Assembly (NCBI GenBank): GCA_031732875.1 | Contig: JAVMKL010000294.1 | Coordinates: 1-11,736 of the forward strand | Source of the DNA: JAVMKJ01 sp031732875 | Lineage (GTDB): Bacteria; Pseudomonadota; Gammaproteobacteria; Competibacterales; Competibacteraceae | DNA: 11,736 nt | Direction: 5' to 3' | Shown here: piece after piece, positions 1-6,570 of the stretch | Layout: the number at the start of each line of letters is the position of its first letter | Numbering within the stretch: position 1 is the first letter of the stretch | The notes under the pieces: model-generated | The model's database searches: none | What the model was told of the DNA's origin: nothing | The model's input: only the letters and a program-made list of their open reading frames with translations | Position numbers and translations under genes: made by a program

Positions 1-1
1 T

Positions 2-496
2 GATCGGCCCTATCTATGCTGGTCTTACACCAATGGCCTGGGTCAACTGATAAGACGAGACAATCCCAAGGAGTTCCTGAAGGCGGCGCGCGAGACCTAC
101 CAGTACTTTCGCCGCTACCGGGCGTGGCCGAAGCAGAGGCAGGCCGTATTTCAAACTGAGTACCCGTTCCCCGAGGGGTGGGATCGAATCGGCCACTATC
201 TCGCCGCGATCAACGATGAGGATGAGAGGGTTCGCCATCGGAAATGGTTGGATTTGATCGGTGACGGCACGTTCGGCTTCCGAGATCAGGTTACTTATAC
301 TGAAAAGGGAGAAGGCTCCTGGAAGCAAAAAGCTTTGAACACCGATGAAGACATTATTGACAACAGTAATGCGCCACTGCCGTATCCAAGGTCTTTTCTC
401 AACAGAGATTGGAAGCTGTTCCACGACGCCCTGCAAGCGCATCGCTTTTTTATCCTGCACGAATTGCTCCCGCGCTATGGATTGCTGAGTGGTTGA
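2..496 (+). CDS. C-terminal part of an unrecognised protein, possibly DUF6765-like (5' end outside window)
   Basis: The frame is open from the first complete codon at base 2 to a TGA at 494-496, giving about 164 residues of a protein whose start lies outside the window. The fragment begins with DRPYLCWSYTNGLGQLIRRD and continues through a basic, aromatic-rich stretch (ARETYQYFRRYRAW). It has no membrane segment, no signal and no catalytic motif that I recognise. The opening 'D-P-YL-WSYTNGLG-RDNP' pattern resembles my memory of DUF6765-type proteins, a bacterial family of unknown function, but this is recall and not a search. An ATG at 248 lies inside the same open frame and is probably not the true start, because the upstream codons read as ordinary protein. 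The reading frame is well supported; the family is tentative. Confidence 0.6.
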   Translation, partial: DRPYLCWSYTNGLGQLIRRDNPKEFLKAARETYQYFRRYRAWPKQRQAVFQTEYPFPEGWDRIGHYLAAINDEDERVRHRKWLDLIGDGTFGFRDQVTYTEKGEGSWKQKALNTDEDIIDNSNAPLPYPRSFLNRDWKLFHDALQAHRFFILHELLPRYGLLSG

Positions 497-556
497 CTGG
501 AACGTAATCGCAGCGCACGGCACCGATGGCGTGGCGGGTGATTCCCAAGGCAATAA

Positions 557-754
557 CACCCAGACGTTTTATGGTTATTTGCGGTTTCTGAAATACAGGG
601 CGGTGCATCTGGAGTGGTGCGCGACGACCACGATTTTGTATTCTACAATCAGGAAATGGACGTCAGCAGCCGACCCCCAAGGTCAAGCGCACCTATTGGC
701 TCGCCAATCCATTGCGATTTTCGAGCGGGGCGACTTCAAATGGGACGCGGCTAG
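557..754 (+). pseudogene. Decayed TerD-like fragment (tellurium/stress-response family)
   Basis: In the frame that opens after the TAA at 554-556, the translation contains VVRDDHDFVFYNQ at about 611-649. This matches the conserved core of TerD/TerE/TerZ proteins, where a K/V-R-x-D-x-DFxFYN segment follows an LDxSAFLL strand and carries calcium-binding acidic residues. The upstream part (HPDVLWLFAVSEIQGG) only weakly resembles that strand. Just downstream, the reading-like sequence moves to another frame (SAADPQGQAHLLAR), roughly where TerD proteins have a residue set like S-x-DGSVxH. The original frame stops at 752-754. There is no start codon, ribosome site or full-length domain (about 190 residues), so I read it as a frameshifted and truncated remnant. 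The call rests on about ten matching residues and is moderate at best. Confidence 0.4.
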
Positions 755-858
755 TGTATCCTGTAACGCCACGAATTAGGCAACTTATTGCAACAACATT
801 GAAAGTTTATCTTGGAGTACGATTGACTCCGCAATCTGTGTTCTCCCGCCTTTAACCG

Positions 859-864
859 AAGGAG
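859..864 (+). promoter_or_regulatory. Ribosome binding site of the acyl-CoA ligase gene
   Basis: AAGGAG lies six bases before the ATG at 871. It is a near-consensus Shine-Dalgarno sequence and fixes the start of the ligase gene. Confidence 0.85.
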
Positions 865-870
865 ATTCCA

Positions 871-2430
871 ATGAGTTTCATTCAGCATTACGACGACCTC
901 CCCATGAACTGGGTTGGCGACTGGGCGGGCCGCCGCGCTGCCCTGACGCCCTATCGGACCGCCCTTTACGACTCGTTCACCCAACAGACCTACACCTTTC
1001 AGGATATGAACGACCGGGCTTGTCGGGTAGGAACCTATCTGGCCGACGCAATGGGCCTGCGCAAAGGCGATGTTATCGCGCTGATCTGCCGCAACCGAAT
1101 TGAAGCCATCGACATTTATCTGGCATGCGGAAAACTGGGGGTTATCCTGGCTCCATTGAGCCAGCGTTTGAAAAAGCCGGAATTGGATGATCTGATGGCT
1201 CGTCTCCAGCCCAGCGTTCTTATTTATGAGAACCAGTTTAGCGGATTGGTCTCGACCTTGTCGGTCCCCGCGTCGGCGCGATTAATGATCGATATCGATG
1301 ATGATCGAAACATTTTTGAAAACGTCATCCTGAAGACCGATCCCCGTGAGGTGAACATTCCGCTGGCGATGAATGATCGTTACCTGTACGTCCATACCGG
1401 CGGGACGACCGCCGTGCCGAAAATCTGCATCGTCTCTTACCGGCAGATGGTGTGGAATTCGGTCGATATCTTCGCCGCCGGACTCGTCGGGTCCTACAAC
1501 AACGTACTCATCACCTTCCCCTTCTTTCACATCGGTGGATGGAACACGTTTACCCCGCTTTTTCACATGGGCATCACCAGCGTCTTGCTGCGCGAATTCG
1601 ATCCCGGCCTCATTCTCAAACTGATCCACGAAGGGCGCGTCGAGAATTTTGGCGCGGTGGAAGCCATGCTGCAATTCCTGATCGCCCATCCAAAATTTAG
1701 GGAAACCGATTTTTCCAAATTGAAAGCGATCACCACGGCGGCTGCTCCTTGCTCGAAAGCGGTGATGCAAACCTTCCTCGATAAAGGCATTCCGATCAGT
1801 CAGAGCTACGGGATGACCGAGGCCGGCCCGTCCAATTTCGCCTATATCGCCCGCTCTGACTCCCTGGAAGAATTGCTCGCCAATTCGGCCAGCATCGGCA
1901 CTTCCATGTTTCATTGCGACGCCAAAATTGTCGACCAGGAATCGGGGCGCGAAGTCGAGCCCGGCAAAACAGGTGTTCTGTGTCTGCGCAGCCCGCATAA
2001 TTTCGACGGCTATCTCCACGATCCGGCGCGGACCGAGAAAATCATTGATCGGGAAGGCTGGGTTTATACGGGAGACCTGGCCGTGCGGGATCGGGATGGT
2101 CTGGTTTTCATCAAGGGACGGGCCGACAACATGTTTATCTCGGGGGGAGAAAACATCTCTCCGGAGGAGATCGAGCAGACCCTGATGAAACATCCGGCCA
2201 TCGCCGGGGCGATTTGCGCCGGCATTCCCGATCCCAAATGGGGGCAGGCACCGGTCGCGCTGGTAGTTTTTCACGCCGGCGAGAGTGCCGAAGAAGATGA
2301 ACTCAAGGCGTTTTGCCGGGATTATCTGGCCGACTATAAGGTTCCCAAGCAGATCCGGCCGGTTGCTGAATTGCCTCTCACCGGCGCCGGAAAACTGAAC
2401 CGCCATGCCGTGGTCATGCTGTTTTCCTAA
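871..2430 (+). CDS. AMP-forming acyl-CoA synthetase/ligase (ANL superfamily)
   Basis: A 519-residue class I adenylate-forming enzyme. These enzymes activate a carboxylic acid with ATP to an acyl-adenylate and then transfer the acyl group, usually to CoA. The large N-terminal domain (about 1-415) carries the phosphate-binding loop TGGTTAVPK at 176-184, where the usual second glycine cluster (TSGTTGxPK) has Ala at 181. It also has an aromatic-rich segment FPFFHIGGWN (216-225), the A5 motif QSYGMTEAG (311-319) and the ribose-binding YTGDL (399-403). The hinge and C-terminal domain follow with GRADN (416-420) and GGENISPEEIE (425-435). The catalytic Lys of the adenylation conformation is K508 in LTGAGKLNR. 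All core motifs are present, so the enzyme should be active. Length and motifs fit medium/long-chain or aryl acyl-CoA ligases; the substrate cannot be told from sequence. The start is fixed by AAGGAG six bases upstream. The recombinase gene begins 12 bases after the stop. Confidence 0.93.
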   Translation: MSFIQHYDDLPMNWVGDWAGRRAALTPYRTALYDSFTQQTYTFQDMNDRACRVGTYLADAMGLRKGDVIALICRNRIEAIDIYLACGKLGVILAPLSQRLKKPELDDLMARLQPSVLIYENQFSGLVSTLSVPASARLMIDIDDDRNIFENVILKTDPREVNIPLAMNDRYLYVHTGGTTAVPKICIVSYRQMVWNSVDIFAAGLVGSYNNVLITFPFFHIGGWNTFTPLFHMGITSVLLREFDPGLILKLIHEGRVENFGAVEAMLQFLIAHPKFRETDFSKLKAITTAAAPCSKAVMQTFLDKGIPISQSYGMTEAGPSNFAYIARSDSLEELLANSASIGTSMFHCDAKIVDQESGREVEPGKTGVLCLRSPHNFDGYLHDPARTEKIIDREGWVYTGDLAVRDRDGLVFIKGRADNMFISGGENISPEEIEQTLMKHPAIAGAICAGIPDPKWGQAPVALVVFHAGESAEEDELKAFCRDYLADYKVPKQIRPVAELPLTGAGKLNRHAVVMLFS

Positions 2431-2442
2431 ACCATTATCGCC

Positions 2443-3420
2443 ATGAGTCCTGACCCCGAATCAACCCTGGATCAACCCGTCCCCGTCGCGGAAGCCATGC
2501 CCAACCTCGTCGTCCTCGATCCGAGCCGGCATCTTGCCGTCCCACCCGAGGAAGCGGTGTGGCTGGCCAACTTCGTTTCACCCCGTACGAAGCGAACCTA
2601 CCAAACCGCCGTGCAAGGCTTCATTGCCTTCCACGGCCTCCAATCGTCGGACGAGTTACGCATGATCGGCCAGAGCCACCTGATCGCTTGGCGCGATCAC
2701 CTGATTCAGTCCGGTGCCAGCCCCAGGACCGTTCAGAACCGCCTGGCGGCCGTGTCGTCGCTGTTCCAACATTTGTGTGAAAAGCAGGTCGCGGCGCGCA
2801 ATCCAGTGTCGGGGGTTCGGCGGCCCCGCGTCAACGCCAGTCGCGTCGAGGCCGCCGTGCTCGCGCCCGAGCAGGTTCGGCGCCTGCTCGATACTCCGCG
2901 GAAGGACACGCTCCAAGGGGTCCGCGACCGAGCGATCTTGCATGTGCTGTTCTACACCGGCTGTCGGGTTTCCGAGGTGACTCACTTGAAAGTTCGGGAC
3001 TTCTTCGAGGACGCCGGCTATTGGGTGCTGGATTTCGTGGTCAAGGGCGGCCAGCGCAACCGCCTGGCGATCCATCACGAATTACAACTGGCCTTGCAGG
3101 CGTATCTTGCGGTCGGCAGCCATGAGGCGGAGCGAGAGTCTCCATTGTTTCTGACGGTGCGGCGCGGCGAACGGCGCAAACCGCTGACCAGCCGGCTGGT
3201 CGGCAAACTGTTTCACTACTATGCCCGTAAGGCGGGCTTGCCGCTCGGCGTTACCCCGCACAGCGCGCGGGCGACCTTCATCACTGAGGCCCTCGACCGG
3301 AAGTGTCCCATCGAGGCGGTGCAAGCGTCGGTTGGTCATCGCCATATCGCCACCACCAAAATGTACGACAAGCGAAAAATGCACTACCGGGAGAGCGCCA
3401 GCTTTGCGGTGCGGTATTAG
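2443..3420 (+). CDS. Tyrosine recombinase / site-specific integrase
   Basis: A 325-residue phage-integrase-type (XerC/D-like) recombinase that cuts and rejoins DNA at specific sites through a 3'-phosphotyrosine intermediate. Residues about 35-125 form the SAM-like core-binding domain (TKRTYQTAVQGFIAFH, SPRTVQNRLAAVSSLFQHL). Residues about 140-325 form the catalytic domain, with R175 (TGCRVSE), K201 (VKGGQRNR), H273 and R276 (TPHSARATF), H299 (GHRHIATT) and nucleophile Y308 (KMYDKR). The full R-K-H-R-H-Y set is present, so it is predicted active. The length is near that of XerC (about 300), plus about 35 extra N-terminal residues of low complexity. No Shine-Dalgarno sequence precedes the ATG at 2443; with 12 bases from the ligase stop, coupled translation or a later start (for example Met19) is possible. 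I see no integron-type insertion, no xis gene and no obvious att repeats, so its target is unknown. The closing S-x-F-x-V-R-Y tail is one I associate with orphan chromosomal integrases. Confidence 0.92.
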   Translation: MSPDPESTLDQPVPVAEAMPNLVVLDPSRHLAVPPEEAVWLANFVSPRTKRTYQTAVQGFIAFHGLQSSDELRMIGQSHLIAWRDHLIQSGASPRTVQNRLAAVSSLFQHLCEKQVAARNPVSGVRRPRVNASRVEAAVLAPEQVRRLLDTPRKDTLQGVRDRAILHVLFYTGCRVSEVTHLKVRDFFEDAGYWVLDFVVKGGQRNRLAIHHELQLALQAYLAVGSHEAERESPLFLTVRRGERRKPLTSRLVGKLFHYYARKAGLPLGVTPHSARATFITEALDRKCPIEAVQASVGHRHIATTKMYDKRKMHYRESASFAVRY

Positions 3421-3592
3421 TGGGAGGTTCGATATGGACAGGTTGTGTATTCGCGAAGTAAAGATGATGATATAAAATCTGCTTTGATTAATGGTTCCAT
3501 CGGCTGGCCAAGCCGCCCATTGCCAGCGGCATACTCCCGGATTCTTTAGGAAAAATCAGCCAGGAGCTTTTCTTCCGGGCATGCATCGATCC

Positions 3593-4996
3593 TCAATCAC
3601 TCTCTCCGCTCGGAGCATGCTTGAGAAACGCAACCCGTTCGGCGGCGGTCGGAATATGTTCGGCCAGGCGCTGGTACAACTCTCGCGGCGTCTGGGCCTT
3701 AATGGCCGTCTGTTTGACCAGTACCTTCGCGATCGGACCGAGATAAACCGCCAATTCAAGCCGGACGGTTTCCAGAAGGGCCTGATCGAACCGCCCCAGC
3801 GACCCGCTTATCTGACTGCTGGCCATCACCGACGACCCGGCGCTCGTCGGCATCCCGGTGGCGGTACCGCCCACTACCGCGCGCATCCGCCGCTGGAACT
3901 GCAACCGGTCCGACTCGCTGGGGATAGCCGCCGCCAAAGCCTGCACTAACTCCTTCGGACTGCCGACCTGCTGCGCCGTCCTGCGCACCATCAACCTCGC
4001 GACCGGACCCAGTATCTCGATCAGGAACCGCTCGGCTTGGGCGAGCAGGGTCGGATCCCAGCCCGGTGGGGCGCCGGCTGGCGGTTCTGGTGCCTGGACC
4101 GGCGCCACCCGGATCACCGTGGAACCATTTACCGCAATCTCCCGTTCCACCAGACGCAGCCTCTCCAGCGCCGCGACGAACTCCCCGGCCTCCTGAAACC
4201 GCGCGTCCGGCGACTTGGCCAGCGCCTTGCCGAGCACGTCATCCAGTTCGACCGGCAGCCGGGGATTCAATAACGTCGCCCGCCGAGGGGGTTCGTTCAG
4301 CACTTGATACATGAGTTCGCTGGCGCTGCGTCCCATAAACGGGCGGACTCCCGTCAGCATTTCGAACAGCACCACCCCGGTGGAATAGAGATCGACGCGC
4401 CGGTCGGCCTCCCGCCCGCTGAACTGCTCCGGCGCCATGTAGCCGGGCGTTCCGATAGTCATGCCCTGCTGAGTCATGGTACTCGTCGTCTCCAGCCGGG
4501 CAATACCGAAATCGGCCACCTTCACCTGACCGTCGGCCAAAAGGATGACATTGCCGGGTTTGATGTCCCGATGTATTACTCCGCTGGCGTGGGCATGGCC
4601 AAGCGCGTGCAGCACCTGTACGATGATCGCCACGGCATTGGCCAGAGGCATCGGCTGGTGATCCTTGAGGTAGTCACGAAGTTCTCGCCCCTGCACGTAT
4701 TCCATGACGATATAGGGAATGCCTTCGATCTCGCCGTATTCGAATACCGTGACGATGTTGGGATGGAGACAGCGGCCAGCAGCGCGCACCTCGCGGCGGA
4801 ATCGCGCCAGCCATTCAGCGCCGTCCTCGCCTTCCAGCAACCGGCGGTGAATGGTCTTGATCGCGACCTTACGGTCGATCGTCTCATCGTGGCCGAGATA
4901 GACCACGCCCATAGCGCCGCGACCGAGCACGCCATCGATGCGATAGCGGCCGATGGCGGTCGACTGGGTGACGCCGCTCTCGCCGCTATCGTTCAT
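3593..4996 (-). CDS. PknB-type Ser/Thr protein kinase with duplicated C-terminal module
   Basis: A 467-residue Hanks-type (eukaryotic-like) Ser/Thr kinase that transfers phosphate from ATP to proteins. The kinase domain spans about 18-280: glycine loop GRGAMG (25-30), VAIK Lys47, helix-C Glu69, catalytic loop HRDIKPGN (142-149, D144 as base), DFG (162-164), a Thr/Ser-rich activation loop (170-180) and GTPGYMAPE (182-190). All catalytic residues are present and the HRD arginine predicts activation by loop phosphorylation. A Pro/Ala linker (about 297-315) leads to two related 55-residue modules at 317-371 and 407-461. Both share L-GP(V/I)A-(L/V)(M/L)V(R/K)-TA and SPKELVQAL / TPRELYQRL and end at a conserved R...F. 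There is no transmembrane helix, PASTA or WD repeat, so the protein should be cytoplasmic. Its ATG follows the haem-sensor stop after a single base, which suggests coupled translation and a shared pathway. Substrates are unknown. Confidence 0.93.
   Translation of the reverse strand: MNDSGESGVTQSTAIGRYRIDGVLGRGAMGVVYLGHDETIDRKVAIKTIHRRLLEGEDGAEWLARFRREVRAAGRCLHPNIVTVFEYGEIEGIPYIVMEYVQGRELRDYLKDHQPMPLANAVAIIVQVLHALGHAHASGVIHRDIKPGNVILLADGQVKVADFGIARLETTSTMTQQGMTIGTPGYMAPEQFSGREADRRVDLYSTGVVLFEMLTGVRPFMGRSASELMYQVLNEPPRRATLLNPRLPVELDDVLGKALAKSPDARFQEAGEFVAALERLRLVEREIAVNGSTVIRVAPVQAPEPPAGAPPGWDPTLLAQAERFLIEILGPVARLMVRRTAQQVGSPKELVQALAAAIPSESDRLQFQRRMRAVVGGTATGMPTSAGSSVMASSQISGSLGRFDQALLETVRLELAVYLGPIAKVLVKQTAIKAQTPRELYQRLAEHIPTAAERVAFLKHAPSGESD
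3614..3778 (-). repeat. Second copy of the kinase C-terminal module (protein-level repeat)
   Basis: Codons 407-461 of the kinase. The translation contains LGPIAKVLVKQTA and TPRELYQRLAEHIP and ends in ERVAFLKHA. It aligns without gaps, at an offset of 90 residues, to codons 317-371. The module looks all-helical. I recall it from C-termini of other bacterial Ser/Thr kinases as an uncharacterised domain. Confidence 0.7.
3884..4048 (-). repeat. First copy of the kinase C-terminal module (protein-level repeat)
   Basis: Codons 317-371 of the kinase. The translation contains LGPVARLMVRRTA and SPKELVQALAAAIP and ends in DRLQFQRRM. It is the partner of the copy at 3614-3778. A linker of about 35 residues rich in Gly, Ser and Thr separates the two. 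Confidence 0.7.
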
Positions 4997-4997
4997 T

Positions 4998-5870
4998 TCA
5001 CTCGCCCAGCATCTTCATGGCGTTTTCCAGACTCAGCCGCATCCGGTTGAACGATTGCGACAGCGAGGAGATTTCATCCCCCCCCTTCCGCACGTATTCC
5101 GGTACGTCCGGCTTGCCCATGCTGACTTCGTTGGCGATGTCGGCCATCCGCACCACCGGCCGGATCACCACGAAATGCAGCAGGATGTTGAGCAGTACCA
5201 GCAGCAGAACGAACACGCCGCCCAACAGGATCATGAAGGTGACAAAGATCTGCCGAGCTCGTTCCAACGGCAGGGACATCGGCACCGTGACCACTTGGGC
5301 CCCGACGATTTCCTTCAGCTTCCAGCCGAAACCGTTGTTGACCCCGTAGATGTCGGTCATGGTCTTGGGCGCGTCCTCGACCTTGCCGTGGCAAGTCAGA
5401 CAGCCTTCGTCGTAAATGCCCAGCGGGCGGGCCAGATTGAGCATCTGTCCAGTCGGGGTGTCCCGCACGACGACCAATTCCTTGCGGTCGGGATTATTGC
5501 GAAATTCGTGGATGATGTCGGCCTCCCAATCGGTCGCTCGGTCGTTGGGATTAGTGGGATTGAGCGCAGCTTCCTTGTAGATGTAATCCGGAAAATTGGT
5601 CCGAAATGCCTTGAAGCTCTCCCTCGCCGCGTAGGCCGAAATCGTCTGTGGCAAGAACTGCCGCTTCATCTGTAAAGTCAGCAATGGTTTAACATTTTCG
5701 GCGGTATAGGTGCGAGCACCCAGCGCGCTTTCCATCATGATGCGGGCGTTTTGGACTACCTCTTCGCGAGCGTTTTGCTTGAGGATCTGGTCGGACAGGT
5801 ACGCCGCCAGCGCCAGGCCGATAGCGAAAGCCAGCAACAGCACCAGATTGAATTTCATGCGCAAACCCAT
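4998..5870 (-). CDS. Membrane c-type-haem sensor: DUF3365 (Tll0287-like) domain plus HAMP
   Basis: A 290-residue membrane signalling protein. A transmembrane segment at about 7-25 is followed by an extracytoplasmic domain (about 30-205), a second transmembrane helix (about 208-232) and a HAMP domain (about 233-285, with IRPVVRMADIANEVSMG and the closing DEISSLSQSFNRM). The extracytoplasmic part carries one c-type haem site, C157-L-T-C160-H161, inside the pattern ARPLGIYDEGCLTCHG. The PDYIYKEAALNPTNPNDRATDWE segment upstream is typical of DUF3365/Tll0287-like domains, which bind haem and are thought to sense redox state or small ligands. The protein ends just after HAMP, with no kinase, cyclase or methyl-accepting region, so the output must lie in another protein. 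The start ATG at 5870 has GAGGAG seven bases upstream. The kinase gene starts one base after its stop. A run of eight G lies within the HAMP codons. Confidence 0.88.
   Translation of the reverse strand: MGLRMKFNLVLLLAFAIGLALAAYLSDQILKQNAREEVVQNARIMMESALGARTYTAENVKPLLTLQMKRQFLPQTISAYAARESFKAFRTNFPDYIYKEAALNPTNPNDRATDWEADIIHEFRNNPDRKELVVVRDTPTGQMLNLARPLGIYDEGCLTCHGKVEDAPKTMTDIYGVNNGFGWKLKEIVGAQVVTVPMSLPLERARQIFVTFMILLGGVFVLLLVLLNILLHFVVIRPVVRMADIANEVSMGKPDVPEYVRKGGDEISSLSQSFNRMRLSLENAMKMLGE
5078..5085 (-). repeat. G8 homopolymer inside the haem-sensor gene
   Basis: Eight consecutive G on the coding strand (C on the plus strand) span the AAG-GGG-GGG-GAT codons in the HAMP region. Loss of one G would give a stop after about 15 further codons, and gain of one G would give a stop two codons on. 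Either event would remove the second HAMP helix and uncouple the downstream kinase start. Confidence 0.9.
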
Positions 5871-5877
5871 GGGCGGA

Positions 5878-5883
5878 CTCCTC
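5878..5883 (-). promoter_or_regulatory. Ribosome binding site of the haem-sensor gene
   Basis: GAGGAG on the minus strand lies seven bases before the ATG at 5870. It decides this start over the second in-frame Met (codon 5). Confidence 0.8.
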
Positions 5884-5909
5884 GGGTCGTCAATGCCCGG
5901 CGTTGGCGA

Positions 5910-6491
5910 TCAGCCGGACGAGTGGGTGGAACCGGCTGGAGGAGTGGGGCCGGCCGGAGGTTGACAATTGCGGTTCAGCGCTTCGTAGGCTTTGCTGAAA
6001 CCGATCAGGCTGAAGCGGATCGGAAATGGCTGGGTGACCGGCCAGGTCGGCCAGAATCGCAGGTAGACGGTCACCTGCCGTCCGGCCCGGAATCTCTGGA
6101 CCAGACTCGGAATATTCTGGTCGAATACCAGAAACATCTTTTTCTGGACGATCTTGTCGCTGCGGACCGGCGGTTCCGCATCCACTACCAGTTGGAGATC
6201 GGCGAAGGATGGATCCAGTTCCGATTCGGTCATTACCATCAGGTTGGCGCCGTCGAACACCAGCGTGACGGGCGTCGTATCGTAGCCGTCCGACGTGGTC
6301 TGGGTTTCGCTCGTCAACAAGCAACGGACCTGGCGAGTCAGTGGGTCGGGCTTCATCGCGGCGGTCCAGGCCGCTTCCGCCGGAACGGTGGCCAGCGCCA
6401 GTCCGCCGATCAATCCGCACGCCGTCAGCGGCCGCCACCAGCGACGGCCGTCCGGGTTGCACAAGGAGATTTTCCAATTGTAGGCCAGCAC
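5910..6491 (-). CDS. Secreted protein, distantly IalB-like; first gene of the minus-strand trio
   Basis: I chose a GTG start at 6491 (193 codons) because GAGG lies about eight bases upstream and the resulting N-terminus is a signal peptide: basic GRRWWRP, hydrophobic LTACGLIGGLALATV, then a likely cleavage after AEA (about residue 40). The frame itself stays open upstream to an ATG at 6626. The mature part has two conserved-looking cysteines, in QVRCLL and NRNC, that could form a disulfide, a VTLVFDGANLMV strand and a closing FRAGRQVTVYLRF ... FSLIGFSKAYEALNRNC. That ending resembles invasion-associated locus B (IalB) proteins, which finish with a G-x-x-V-x-V strand and an S-L-x-GF-x-A-x-x-L helix. 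The match is by eye and distant. The C-terminus is a Pro/Gly/Ser tail. The gene lies 39 bases upstream of the haem sensor on the same strand and probably forms an operon with it and the kinase, acting in the periplasm. A competing 225-codon frame (5890-6567) on this strand lacks these features. Confidence 0.72.
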   Translation of the reverse strand: MLAYNWKISLCNPDGRRWWRPLTACGLIGGLALATVPAEAAWTAAMKPDPLTRQVRCLLTSETQTTSDGYDTTPVTLVFDGANLMVMTESELDPSFADLQLVVDAEPPVRSDKIVQKKMFLVFDQNIPSLVQRFRAGRQVTVYLRFWPTWPVTQPFPIRFSLIGFSKAYEALNRNCQPPAGPTPPAGSTHSSG

Positions 6492-6511
6492 GGTATTCGA
6501 CCTCGTTTCGA

Positions 6512-6538
6512 TTGCTCTGATGATCGTTCCGATATAGT
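6512..6538 (+). promoter_or_regulatory. Possible weak promoter for the small gene at 6571
   Basis: TATAGT at 6533-6538 resembles a sigma70 -10 box. TTGCTC at 6512-6517 is a poor -35 box with a spacing of 15. Transcription would start about 25 bases before the ATG at 6571. The position between divergent genes makes it plausible, but the match is weak. Confidence 0.3.
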
Positions 6539-6570
6539 GTGAGCTTAGGACAAACGCCCCGGGACACGCC

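Larger units (their letters stand above)
497..870. other. Gene-poor stretch between the partial gene and the acyl-CoA ligase
   Basis: About 370 bases without an intact gene that I trust. The left half contains a TerD-like remnant, annotated separately. A 96-codon frame with a GTG start at 489 and a stop at 777-779 crosses the region. Its start overlaps the preceding stop, no ribosome binding site is visible, and its composition is not convincing. The last 100 bases before 871 are more AT-rich and should hold the promoter of the ligase gene, but I could not find a -35/-10 pair with acceptable spacing. No transfer RNA or clear terminator hairpin was seen. Confidence 0.5.

Noticed and set aside
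14..559. A 181-codon open frame on the minus strand at the left edge
   Set aside because: It competes with the open plus-strand frame from base 2, whose aromatic and charged pattern looks like real protein. The minus frame shows no recognisable motif, but it was not excluded with full certainty.
489..779. A 96-codon plus-strand frame with a GTG start, considered as an intact gene
   Set aside because: There is no ribosome site, and its best protein-like part reads as the continuation of a frameshifted TerD-like remnant, so it is treated as decay and not as a gene.
1282..2406. A 374-codon open frame on the minus strand opposite the acyl-CoA ligase
   Set aside because: The ligase has all ANL motifs and a good ribosome site. 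The minus frame shows no domain.
3421..3592. Possible att site or terminator between the recombinase and kinase genes
   Set aside because: The only inverted pair (CCCGGA at 3536-3541, TCCGGG at 3574-3579) has short arms with a long, poorly paired interior and no T-run. No direct repeats were seen. A TATAAA at 3471-3476 has no -35 at a useful distance.
4304..5675. Two plus-strand open frames of about 240-250 codons opposite the kinase and haem sensor
   Set aside because: The minus-strand genes have intact kinase, haem and HAMP motifs. The plus frames are rich in His, Arg and Gln and show no family.
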